A stretch of DNA of 64,000 nucleotides. It comes from UBA117 sp049975245. GTDB lineage: Archaea > Methanobacteriota > Methanobacteria > Methanobacteriales > Methanobacteriaceae. A model generated the notes under the pieces. The model saw only the letters and a list, made by a program, of their open reading frames with translations. It was not told where the DNA came from and did not search any database. Positions 1-8,015 of this stretch are shown here, piece after piece; position 1 is the stretch's first letter; the number at the start of each line of letters is the position of its first letter. Position numbers and translations under genes: made by a program. The stretch spans positions 1 through 64,000 of the forward strand of contig JBNGDB010000006.1 in assembly GCA_049975245.1 (NCBI GenBank), written 5' to 3'.

Positions 1-42
1 TAAAATATTTATACTTTTAAATATATAATATAATAGATCAAT

Positions 43-1059
43 ATGGTTTTCCGCTTAATTGAAATTGTCGTTCCTAATGATAAGAAGGATGAAGCCGTAA
101 AAATTCTAAAGAAGTGTGAAGTCCTGGATTTTTCACACTCTAAATTTTCTAAAACACATACCCGCTTTAACATTTTTATTAGATCAGAAAGAACAGAACG
201 GATACTGGAAGTTTTCCAGAAACGTTATTCCGAACTTGAAGGTTTCAGAGTTGTTATAATTCCTGTTGAAACTTATATTCCAACTCCCGAGGATTTAGCT
301 GTTGAAAATGTGTTAAAAACCGATGAAACCGAACATGATGAGGAAAGGATTAGCAGGGAAGAGTTATACACTAAAGTCAGCGATACGAGTAGAATGTCCT
401 ACATTTATCTTGCTATGGTTATTTTATCCAGTTTCGTTGCCGCTATAGGAGTTTTAAATGATGATGTGGCAGTTATAATCGGGGGTATGATCTTAGCACC
501 TTTACTAGGCCCCACTATTGGAATTTCATTTTCTATGGTTATGGGCGATTTCAATCTTGCAAAAACTGCTATTAGATCTAGTTTAATGGGAATAGGTTTA
601 GCCATAGTTATTTCCATGGTATTAGGGTTTTTTTTAAATGTTGATCCTACCATTCCTTCAATTTTACTTAGAACTAATATTGCCCGGGGCGGTATTGTTT
701 TGGCTATAGCTTCGGGTTTTGCCGGGTCACTGGCATTAGTAACTGATATATCCAGTGCAGTGGTAGGGGTTATGATCGCGGTTGCCTTACTACCTCCTCT
801 GGTAACATTTGGATTACTTCTAGGATCAGGAGAGTTTTTGCTGGCAATTGGAGCTTTTTTAATATTTCTAGTTAACTTCGTTGCCATAATCTTCGCAGGA
901 ATACTAACATTTATTCAACAGAGAATCCATCCACTTGAAGAAGAACAAGATATAGCAGCCAAAAAGATGAGCTCAATATCATTACTAATTTTAGGTGTTA
1001 TATTAGCTATTTTGATTATAATAAATTTCGATAGAACTATTATTTACGGAATACTTTAA
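43..1059 (+). CDS. DUF389 / TIGR00341-type membrane protein
   Basis: This 338-residue protein has a soluble N-terminal half of about 115 residues rich in charged residues, followed by a block of at least six hydrophobic segments starting near residue 119. The first membrane block carries the family-like stretch GGMILAPLLGP at about residues 147-157. This two-part layout matches the DUF389 (TIGR00341) family, whose function is not established. No Shine-Dalgarno site precedes the ATG, and TATA-like A/T-rich sequence lies 15-35 bases upstream, so a leaderless transcript is likely. It stands alone, with no partner gene close downstream. Family call is firm; the function is unknown. Confidence 0.85.
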   Translation: MVFRLIEIVVPNDKKDEAVKILKKCEVLDFSHSKFSKTHTRFNIFIRSERTERILEVFQKRYSELEGFRVVIIPVETYIPTPEDLAVENVLKTDETEHDEERISREELYTKVSDTSRMSYIYLAMVILSSFVAAIGVLNDDVAVIIGGMILAPLLGPTIGISFSMVMGDFNLAKTAIRSSLMGIGLAIVISMVLGFFLNVDPTIPSILLRTNIARGGIVLAIASGFAGSLALVTDISSAVVGVMIAVALLPPLVTFGLLLGSGEFLLAIGAFLIFLVNFVAIIFAGILTFIQQRIHPLEEEQDIAAKKMSSISLLILGVILAILIIINFDRTIIYGIL

Positions 1060-1199
1060 ACATTAAATGATATAACCGTTAAATTTACTTTTTAAAACTA
1101 TTTTAATAAGGTAACTTTCATATGGCAACTTTTTTAATACAGTTTACATTAAATTTATTATTGATATTACTTTTCTCATGCTCTTACTCAATGCACATC

Positions 1200-1220
1200 A
1201 ATAGTATAGAGTATACTATT
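1200..1220. promoter_or_regulatory. Perfect 9-bp inverted repeat, candidate operator
   Basis: The arms AATAGTATA (1200-1208) and TATACTATT (1212-1220) are exact reverse complements separated by GAG. The site lies 24 bases before the chosen start of the downstream small gene, where a repressor could cover the transcription start. The same half-site recurs as an overlapping palindrome near 32040. A role in regulation is inferred from position and symmetry only. Confidence 0.45.
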
Positions 1221-1243
1221 ATTCCCCCACAATGGTGATGGAT

Positions 1244-1618
1244 ATGAGGCTCAGTATAGTACAAATTGGCAAAGATGAATCAGTATTTTACAACCTTGGA
1301 ATATTCAAAGAAGACGAAGAACTAGTAGTTTTTCCTCTTTATGAGTTTGAAGACTACTACGAAGAGAACCGCCTGCACATCAGGGCAATTAGACAACTTA
1401 TCATTGAAGGTCTTGGAGTAAAGAACAACACTACCCCTGAATCAGCTTTACTCAAAATAAAAGACCATGTCCTTGAAATGAATCGTTATAGTGATAAGTT
1501 AATGGAATTTGATGTGCAGACGACTCTAAAATCATTCCAAAATACCAGTAACAAGATAAGTAAACGGAAAATACCTAAATACGAGAAAGAGAAACCTCAA
1601 TGTTTGATAGGTTTATAG
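1244..1618 (+). CDS. Hypothetical small cytoplasmic protein
   Basis: This acidic protein has no signal peptide or membrane segment and I do not recognise a family. The N-terminal half looks like a compact beta-rich domain (MRLSIVQIGKDES, then an acidic DYYEEN stretch), and the C-terminus is lysine-rich. A GGTGAT Shine-Dalgarno site at 1234-1239 favours the ATG at 1244. ATGs at 1232 and 1238 in the same frame would add up to four residues. A perfect 9-bp inverted repeat lies just upstream at 1200-1220 and may be an operator. Coding status is supported by the ribosome site and codon use; function is unknown. Confidence 0.65.
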   Translation: MRLSIVQIGKDESVFYNLGIFKEDEELVVFPLYEFEDYYEENRLHIRAIRQLIIEGLGVKNNTTPESALLKIKDHVLEMNRYSDKLMEFDVQTTLKSFQNTSNKISKRKIPKYEKEKPQCLIGL

Positions 1619-1692
1619 TAGGTGTTTTAAAATACTAAAAAATATATGAAGTATTTTTTTAAATACCCAATAAGATCTAGGGAGTATATTAA

Positions 1693-2073
1693 TTGAAAGT
1701 AACTGATTCCCATGTTAAAAAGTGTGTGGAAGAGAAGATAATCATTGACAAGAAGATGAGGGAGCATCGCTGGAAATTTGAACGACACATCGTTCCCCTA
1801 AAGGATAAGCATCCCTTTGATGCAGACGAATCAGTTAAGGTAATCAGCCATAAAGACTACCAGAAAATTGAAAAAGCATTCCTTGAACTGAGAAAAGATA
1901 AACAGAACCTCCAGCAGCAGATTGAAATTCTCAGTCAGGAAAACTTAAACTTGAAAAAAGAAGGTGAAAATCTTAAAATATCCCTAAAGGAGAAGGAAGA
2001 ATTAGTTAATCACCTCCATGAAAACGTCCCCCCAAATAAATCCCCTAAAAAAAGAGGATGGTTTAAGTTATAA
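1693..2073 (+). CDS. Hypothetical coiled-coil protein
   Basis: This 126-residue, highly charged protein starts with TTG, preceded by a GGGAG site about 8 bases upstream. Residues from roughly 57 to 113 form a long heptad-like stretch rich in Leu, Glu, Lys and Gln, which predicts a coiled coil. The C-terminal tail is basic with prolines. There is no membrane segment or recognisable catalytic motif. It follows the preceding small gene by 75 bases and may share its transcript. I do not recognise the family. Confidence 0.6.
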   Translation: MKVTDSHVKKCVEEKIIIDKKMREHRWKFERHIVPLKDKHPFDADESVKVISHKDYQKIEKAFLELRKDKQNLQQQIEILSQENLNLKKEGENLKISLKEKEELVNHLHENVPPNKSPKKRGWFKL

Positions 2074-2175
2074 AAACAATAATACAACTGTAAAACATTG
2101 TACTTTCCTTCTCAATAATGTGTGCCTCGTATCAGTCACCCCCTATTTTTTTAGTAATAATTCGTAATTTTATAT

Positions 2176-2493
2176 CTAACCAATCACCATCTGAGTTGCA
2201 AATCCAATTACCATACCTCCAATAATTCCTAAAATCAATATTGGAGCATATGCGCGGGTTATGATCGCAGAGGGTAAACTTAATGCAAATCCTAGAATAA
2301 TGCCGGTTAAAACCGGTGACAAACCAATAGCAACATTTGGGATTAAAAATCCTATCATGAAACGTTCTACAAAGGCCCCGCTTGTAGCCTCCCATTTTTC
2401 ACGTTTGGTGTCAAATCCCATAGGCAGCATGATTAAAACAGCAAATATTCCAAAAGCCAATCCACATATAATACCCAAAATCATAGTATCCAT
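2176..2493 (-). CDS. Small hydrophobic membrane protein, unknown function
   Basis: The protein of about 105 residues consists of three hydrophobic segments (roughly residues 3-25, 45-70 and 80-104) linked by a short charged loop with KREKWE. Glycine-rich packing such as GIIGGMVIGFATQM suggests a small multi-spanning membrane protein. A GGGGGAT ribosome site lies about 9 bases before the ATG at 2493; a TTG one codon earlier is also possible. No function can be assigned. It sits just downstream of the carotenoid genes on the same strand but with a separate ribosome site. Confidence 0.65.
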   Translation of the reverse strand: MDTMILGIICGLAFGIFAVLIMLPMGFDTKREKWEATSGAFVERFMIGFLIPNVAIGLSPVLTGIILGFALSLPSAIITRAYAPILILGIIGGMVIGFATQMVIG

Positions 2494-2589
2494 CAATCTA
2501 ATCCCCCTACATTTTCTATAAAAAAATAGATTAAAATTATTATTTAATATTATCTAACCAATCTTTTGAATACAGAATAAAAATATGTT

Positions 2590-3447
2590 TTAATAGATGA
2601 AAAAAAGTTTATAAAACACAAGTGAAGTGAATAATAATCCTCCCAGTCCCGTGTTCACGTAGGGTAAATACCAGTAGACTTTATCTATTTCTAAATCTTT
2701 TTTAATAAGTAAACTGAGTGGTAATGCAGGATAAAGAAATACCAGGAAACTTAAGGGATAAAAATCAGCCAGGTATATTACAATAAATGATAATACGAGC
2801 CAAAACCCAGAACATAATAAAAGTGACATTTTTTCGCCAATGAATACTGGCGTAGTAGTTATACCCGCTTCTTTGTCATATTTTATGTCAGGTATGGCAG
2901 AAAAGATGTGCATAGCGGAAATATGGAAATAAGCTCCTATCATAATAAGAAGAGAAGGCAGTGACTGGGCCACGAGGTAATAGGCAAATATTCCAGGCAT
3001 TATATAGAGATAATTACTTGAAAAATCAAGGAAGGGTTTTTCCTTAAATCTTAAAGGTTTAGCACTGTAAAAGTAGGATAGCAATAGAAATAGGCCAAAA
3101 ATAACCCTCTCACTGTTGTTCTGGAATATCATTAGAATAAGGCTAAAACCTGTAACTAAATAGATTGAATATAGAAGTTTCTTTCGTTCCCGTTTTTTAA
3201 GACGATATTCTTTATCATCCTTTTTAGGATTGATTTCATCGGTTTCCTCATCCCAGTAATCATTCACTCCATAGATGAAAATATTGGCTGGGATAAAAAA
3301 GTAGAAAAGATAGAGGTAGTAATCTGGTTGGAAAAAATCTGAGAGCATACTGAAACCTAGGGCATATCCCACCACATAGGTTCCACCGGTATAGATCCAG
3401 AATCTAAACCTGGAAATTTTAAATAAAAAAGATAATATGTCCCTCAT
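2590..3447 (-). CDS. UbiA-family prenyltransferase, lycopene elongase type (LyeJ/CrtEb-like)
   Basis: This 285-residue protein has about eight membrane segments and belongs to the UbiA superfamily. The first aspartate motif is N62-D63-x-x-D66-x-x-x-D70, followed by EINPKK. A second acidic motif, IPDIKYDKEAG, lies near residue 190. The opening ISRFRFWIYTGGTYVVGYA and the FIPANIFIYGVND stretch are characteristic of lycopene elongases, which add C5 units to lycopene in C50 carotenoid synthesis in haloarchaea and actinobacteria. It lies downstream of the CrtB-like and CrtI-like genes on the same strand, which supports the role. The acceptor carotenoid here is inferred, not shown. Confidence 0.8.
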   Translation of the reverse strand: MRDILSFLFKISRFRFWIYTGGTYVVGYALGFSMLSDFFQPDYYLYLFYFFIPANIFIYGVNDYWDEETDEINPKKDDKEYRLKKRERKKLLYSIYLVTGFSLILMIFQNNSERVIFGLFLLLSYFYSAKPLRFKEKPFLDFSSNYLYIMPGIFAYYLVAQSLPSLLIMIGAYFHISAMHIFSAIPDIKYDKEAGITTTPVFIGEKMSLLLCSGFWLVLSFIVIYLADFYPLSFLVFLYPALPLSLLIKKDLEIDKVYWYLPYVNTGLGGLLFTSLVFYKLFFIY

Positions 3448-3519
3448 AATTTACCTTATGAATCTGTCTTATAATTTAAACTTTTCAAATAATGAATAAA
3501 ATGAAATCCATTAGATGGA

Positions 3520-4365
3520 TTAACTTATACCTAGACGTATTGAATTGGAGAACACGTTGGATACAATTTTAGGTATGGAAGGTTTTACTTTCATACGGTA
3601 AACAATGAATGGATCCTTTTCAATTCTCTGGGCTGTCCAGTTGTACATATCTGATGCAGTCTTGATTGATATAAGGTAACGGTAGGGTATGTAGGAAAAT
3701 CCTTTTTCTGCTTCCATCTGCCAGGATTTATAGGTATCTAACTGTTTTTTTATGAATCCCTTGAAATTTTCTGGATTTAGTTTGGTGTGAGTCTCCTCTA
3801 AACTTTCTAGATTAAATTTTTCCATGTCGTTCTGGGGGAAATAGGTTCTACCCAGTTCAATATCTTCGGCAATATCCCGGATGAAGTTTATGTACTGCAT
3901 AGACCTTCCCAGATTACGGGCAGCATTAAATGATGCAGGATCCAGGTCCATGATCTTGGCCATGAAAAGACCCACCACCTCGGATGAACCGTAAAGATAG
4001 GTCATCAAATCATTCAGGTCTTGGTAGGTGGATTTGTAGGTGTCCATTTCCATGGATTTCAGGAAAGCTCCAATCCATTCCTGGTCAAAATCTTTACGAT
4101 GAGCAAGATCTGCAAAGGAATCAACAACAATATCTCCAGTCTTTGATCCTTGCCAGGCCTCATAGTAACGATCCTTAAATGCGTAGAATCCTTCCACATC
4201 TTGAGGGATTTGATCTACGTAATCATCAGCTTTTCTTAAGAAACTGTATAATATAAAAACGTCTTTTTTAACTTTCTTTGGGAAGAATAGGGTACTATAG
4301 TAGTAGGTCTTACTTCCTCTCTTGAAGAGGGAATGAATGGTTTTGTCTATCCACATATTTTTCAA
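3520..4365 (-). CDS. Squalene/phytoene synthase family protein (CrtB/CrtM-like)
   Basis: The 281-residue protein is an all-alpha trans-isoprenyl diphosphate synthase for head-to-head condensation. The first Asp-rich motif is DDYVD at residues 47-51. The second, NFIRDIAEDIELGRTYFP, lies near residues 160-180, as in phytoene and dehydrosqualene synthases. A TTG start overlaps the stop codon of the CrtI-like gene, behind a GAGAGG site; ATG at 4356 is the alternative. The overlap indicates translational coupling with the desaturase. Sequence reading alone cannot settle a C30 or C40 product. Archaeal geranylgeranyl diphosphate supply and the LyeJ-like neighbour favour phytoene. Confidence 0.85.
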   Translation of the reverse strand: MKNMWIDKTIHSLFKRGSKTYYYSTLFFPKKVKKDVFILYSFLRKADDYVDQIPQDVEGFYAFKDRYYEAWQGSKTGDIVVDSFADLAHRKDFDQEWIGAFLKSMEMDTYKSTYQDLNDLMTYLYGSSEVVGLFMAKIMDLDPASFNAARNLGRSMQYINFIRDIAEDIELGRTYFPQNDMEKFNLESLEETHTKLNPENFKGFIKKQLDTYKSWQMEAEKGFSYIPYRYLISIKTASDMYNWTAQRIEKDPFIVYRMKVKPSIPKIVSNVFSNSIRLGIS

Positions 4366-5834
4366 CCATGCCTCTCATTAATTTCGTCGGCCACGATCTG
4401 GGATGATATAAGTGTCATGGGAACTCCAATACCTGGATGGGTGTATTGACCTGAGTAATAAAGATTTTTAACCTTTTTACTTATATGTGCAGGTCTCCAT
4501 AGGGCAGTTTGTCTCATGGTATGTGACAGTCCCAGAGCTGTACCTTTATATGCATTATATCTGTCTTTAAAATCTGATAATGCAAAAATACGTTTAACAA
4601 TTATGTGTTCACGTATATTTTCGTCAAGTTTTTTCTCTAAATCATCCATAATTTTATTATAAAATTTATCTCTAAGTTCAGGGGTATCTTCAAGCCCGGG
4701 TGCTAGAGGAATCAATACGAATAATGTATCATAACCTTCAGGGGCTGCTGAAGTATCTGTACGTGAGGGAATGTTCACGTAGTATGATGGCCGCTCCGGC
4801 CATGCTGCTTTTTCCGGGTCGAATATAACGTCAAAGCCCTGATCCCAATCTTTATCCAAAAACAAATTGTGATGGGTTAATTTGTCCACGGTGTAATCCA
4901 CTCCCAAATAGGCTACCATGGCAGAAGGGGCCAATACTCTGGATTCCCAGTAATCATCATCATAGCTTTGGTTTTTCTCATTCAAAAGGTCTAACTCTGA
5001 ATGAGCGTAATCTGCATTAACAAGGACTATATCTGCATCGTACACTCCTTTATCTGTAATTACTCCTTTAACTTGATTATCTTGAACGTCTAACATTTCA
5101 ACTGGTTCGTTGAATTTGAATTTTACTCCATATGATTGAGCTAATTCGTATATGGATTGTACAACCTTCCTCATTCCACCTTGAGGGTAGAAAACTCCCA
5201 TGGTTAAATCAACGTGGGACATTAACTGGTAGAATGATGGAGTGTTAGCCGGTGACCCTCCTAAAAATCCTATGGCATATTCCAATATTTTACGGGCCTC
5301 GTCGCTTTCGAATTTTTTGCCAACATAATGCTCCAGGTTTTCCCAGATGTGTAATTTGTAACCTTTAAGTATGAGTTTTCCGCTTAAAAAGTCCAGTATA
5401 GAGCGGTAATCTTTGTATAACATTTCATTGATAGAAAAATCATATAATTCCTTGGAATCTTTCAAGTAATCCTTTAATTTTTCTGCGCCATTTTCTTCAA
5501 AACTGTCAAACAACTGGTAATTTTTCTCCAGATCAGCAGAGATATCCACCACCTTTTCATCTCCAAAGAAGATGCGGTAGGATGGATCTAATCTTTCTAA
5601 TTTAAAGAAATCTTCAGGTTTTTTGTCGAATTCAGCGAAAAATTTTTCGTAGACATCGGGCATTAAATACCACGATGGTCCCATGTCAAAGTAAAAGTCT
5701 TTATCTGTATAAACACTAGCTCTTCCACCGGGTTGTTCATTTTTTTCAAAGAGAGTAACTTCATAACCATCTTTTGCCAGCAGCGCCGCGGCTGAAAGCC
5801 CCCCGAAACCAGCACCTACAATTATAACTTTCAT
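4362..5834 (-). CDS. Phytoene desaturase family FAD protein (CrtI-like)
   Basis: The protein is about 490 residues, normal for CrtI-type flavoproteins. It opens with a dinucleotide-binding motif, GAGFGGLSAAALL, at residues 7-19, followed by the FEKNEQPGGRA loop typical of the family. The C-terminus carries the conserved YYSGQYTHPGIGVPM block for FAD and substrate binding. The ATG at 5834 is preferred because it follows GTGAT and puts the FAD motif at residue 7; an upstream extension to 5921 would add 29 unlikely residues. It leads an overlapping pair with the CrtB-like gene. It should introduce double bonds into phytoene or dehydrosqualene; a CrtD-type 3,4-desaturation is also possible. Confidence 0.87.
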   Translation of the reverse strand: MKVIIVGAGFGGLSAAALLAKDGYEVTLFEKNEQPGGRASVYTDKDFYFDMGPSWYLMPDVYEKFFAEFDKKPEDFFKLERLDPSYRIFFGDEKVVDISADLEKNYQLFDSFEENGAEKLKDYLKDSKELYDFSINEMLYKDYRSILDFLSGKLILKGYKLHIWENLEHYVGKKFESDEARKILEYAIGFLGGSPANTPSFYQLMSHVDLTMGVFYPQGGMRKVVQSIYELAQSYGVKFKFNEPVEMLDVQDNQVKGVITDKGVYDADIVLVNADYAHSELDLLNEKNQSYDDDYWESRVLAPSAMVAYLGVDYTVDKLTHHNLFLDKDWDQGFDVIFDPEKAAWPERPSYYVNIPSRTDTSAAPEGYDTLFVLIPLAPGLEDTPELRDKFYNKIMDDLEKKLDENIREHIIVKRIFALSDFKDRYNAYKGTALGLSHTMRQTALWRPAHISKKVKNLYYSGQYTHPGIGVPMTLISSQIVADEINERHG

Positions 5835-6019
5835 TTTATCACTTTTTTTTACAATTAAGTTTAATACAACTTCAATATCATTTACATCAAAAATATAGTG
5901 AATACTAATATTATTATTCAATGTAGATAATAAAATTAATGGTCAATGATAGAAATATTATAAATAAAGGGATAAACCTAACATTAACTCTATAGTAAAA
6001 ATTGAAAAAATGAAAGAAA

Positions 6020-6922
6020 ATGTATAGAGATAAAATAATTAAAATATTAAGATTAGGACGTTTTCACTTTTTAACTGCTGGTTTTCTAACTTTTACGGCA
6101 GGATCTCTATTAGCTGGTATTCTAACTGGCCAATTTTATCTTGATAAATATTTATTTGGCTATCTGGTCTTGTTACCAGCTCATTTATCTGTTTCTTATA
6201 GTAACGACTATTTTGACTGGGAAGCTGACCATCTACTTAAACCAAACCTATTTACTGGTGGAAGCGGAATATTAGTAGAAAATCCTGATCTACTTAAAAC
6301 ATCACGTAATATAGCTATCAGCCTAATATTAATCTCCCTGATCATGGCAACCGTATTTTCTCTTATATATTCCTCTCCATTTTTCCTAATCTTAGCGGTT
6401 TTTGGAAATCTTTTAGGATGGTTTTACTCAGCTCCACCCCTTAAACTTTCTTATCGGGGCATGGGCGAAATTGCCATGACCATAAGTGGTTTTATTATTC
6501 CTGCACTGGGATTCCTAGCAATAGCCGGTTTTATAGATTTAAGATTCGTATTATTCAGCATTCCCCAGATGATATACCAGGTGGTCTTCATATTAAGTGT
6601 GGAACTACCGGATAGAAAAGGCGATAAAATTGCAGGGAAAAATACATTTGTTGTTAAATTTGGTGCAGATAAAAGTCTATTTCTAATTTTATTCGCCTCA
6701 GCTTTAGGGACTATTTCTCTATTTTTACTGGGCCTTACTGGAATTTACAATGATATAAATTTTAATTTAGTAACTCTTTTTTCATTAATTCCATTAACAA
6801 TGGGGATATACGGTTATAATAAGAAATTCAAAGATGAAATTGTGGAATTTACTAAATACATGGTTTCGTCATTAATATTGTTAATCTTATTGATAGATAT
6901 CTATTTTTTAGTTATTCTATAA
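6020..6922 (+). CDS. UbiA-family prenyltransferase, MenA-like
   Basis: This 300-residue, multi-spanning protein has the UbiA motifs N62-D63-x-x-D66-x-x-x-D70 and a second DRKGDKIAGKNT motif near residue 200. It resembles the 1,4-dihydroxy-2-naphthoate prenyltransferase (MenA) branch more than the elongase next door. It is transcribed divergently from the CrtI-like gene, from which it is separated by 185 bases. Methanobacteriales generally lack menaquinone, so a quinone role is doubtful. An aromatic or carotenoid-related acceptor is possible given the neighbours. The family is certain but the substrate is open. Confidence 0.8.
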   Translation: MYRDKIIKILRLGRFHFLTAGFLTFTAGSLLAGILTGQFYLDKYLFGYLVLLPAHLSVSYSNDYFDWEADHLLKPNLFTGGSGILVENPDLLKTSRNIAISLILISLIMATVFSLIYSSPFFLILAVFGNLLGWFYSAPPLKLSYRGMGEIAMTISGFIIPALGFLAIAGFIDLRFVLFSIPQMIYQVVFILSVELPDRKGDKIAGKNTFVVKFGADKSLFLILFASALGTISLFLLGLTGIYNDINFNLVTLFSLIPLTMGIYGYNKKFKDEIVEFTKYMVSSLILLILLIDIYFLVIL

Positions 6923-7033
6923 TCATTAGAAAAAAAAAATATTTGTTTACTTATCTTTCTACTAATTTTAAAAGGATTATCCCGATACTTCCAATAAAAA
7001 AAATGATTTTAAATTTTTAAAGATGTATAAAAA

Positions 7034-7777
7034 TTAGAATAAACCAATTTTACCATTTGTTTTAATAATTATAACTCCAATTAGGATAAATCCTATAATT
7101 GCCGGTACCAGTAGACCTAAATATAAACCCACAAAACTCCAAAAAACCAGGATTAAAAATAAACTGGAGATTATACCAGTAAATTTCTGGATAATATTAA
7201 GATAATCTTTTACTATAACCATAGTAATTGCAGATGATATAAATCCAGTTATGATCCATCCTAAAAAGTTGGTAAATGGGACTCCGTAATAAAATCCTCC
7301 GCTTTCAAATTTCCAGAAATTAAGCGCAACTGCTGCTGGATCTAAAACCAGATCAACCATTAATACTAAAAGAGTTGATAAAATAATAATTTTCCATTTG
7401 TTTTCATTTAAAATACTGGCAAGATAAAAGCAGCCAATAAAAAGTGGCGCATATGCAAAAGGAACTGTAAAGGGCGTGTAGCCAAATAATTTTAACCCTA
7501 TAAGATCACTGTATTGAAAATGAGAATAGGGAATGCCAGTAATTATGGCCATGGTTTCAATAATGATGGCGTAGACACTTAATACAACTATTAGAAATAG
7601 CGCCTTTTTCCATTCTAACCATCTGACCAGGGCTAAATATGAAGGTACGGAAAAAGCAATTATAAAAATACCAGATATAGGGGCCATTTGAGGGCTTATA
7701 GGTACGTTAGTTACAAAAAAAGCCACGATGGCCAGTATAAATGCTGTAATAAAGAAAATTTTAGATAAGTCTTTCAT
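7034..7777 (-). CDS. Carotenoid biosynthesis protein, CruF/DUF422 family
   Basis: The 247-residue protein has about seven membrane segments. It carries the DUF422/CruF signature: a Glu in a membrane helix (E74), the acidic block D142-LVL-D146-PAAV, then FWKFESGGFYYGVPFTNFLGW at 154-174. CruF enzymes are carotenoid 1,2-hydratases; in haloarchaea the relative hydrates bisanhydrobacterioruberin to bacterioruberin. The gene faces the MenA-like gene convergently and closes the carotenoid island. Its presence next to a LyeJ-like enzyme is the strongest argument for a C50 hydroxylated carotenoid here. The exact substrate is inferred. Confidence 0.82.
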   Translation of the reverse strand: MKDLSKIFFITAFILAIVAFFVTNVPISPQMAPISGIFIIAFSVPSYLALVRWLEWKKALFLIVVLSVYAIIIETMAIITGIPYSHFQYSDLIGLKLFGYTPFTVPFAYAPLFIGCFYLASILNENKWKIIILSTLLVLMVDLVLDPAAVALNFWKFESGGFYYGVPFTNFLGWIITGFISSAITMVIVKDYLNIIQKFTGIISSLFLILVFWSFVGLYLGLLVPAIIGFILIGVIIIKTNGKIGLF

Positions 7778-8015
7778 TTAAACACCACAAAATAACTGGA
7801 AATATTTAATTTATTAATTTAAATTAAGTCTATGTTTATATTAAATATTAAAATAATTGATTACTCTTTATGTGGGTTTATGTAATTTAATAGTTTAATT
7901 AAATTCTGTCATTCATATTTTTAATGGTTTAATTTAATATTATGAATTTTTTTTATTTGAACAACATAGTGGAGTTTAAATAAAGTATTTATATGATTTA
8001 AATTAAATTTTAATT

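Noticed and set aside
2090..2140. Short minus-strand frame behind a GGGGGTGA site after the small membrane protein gene
   Set aside because: It is only about two dozen codons and its GTG start is within the site itself.
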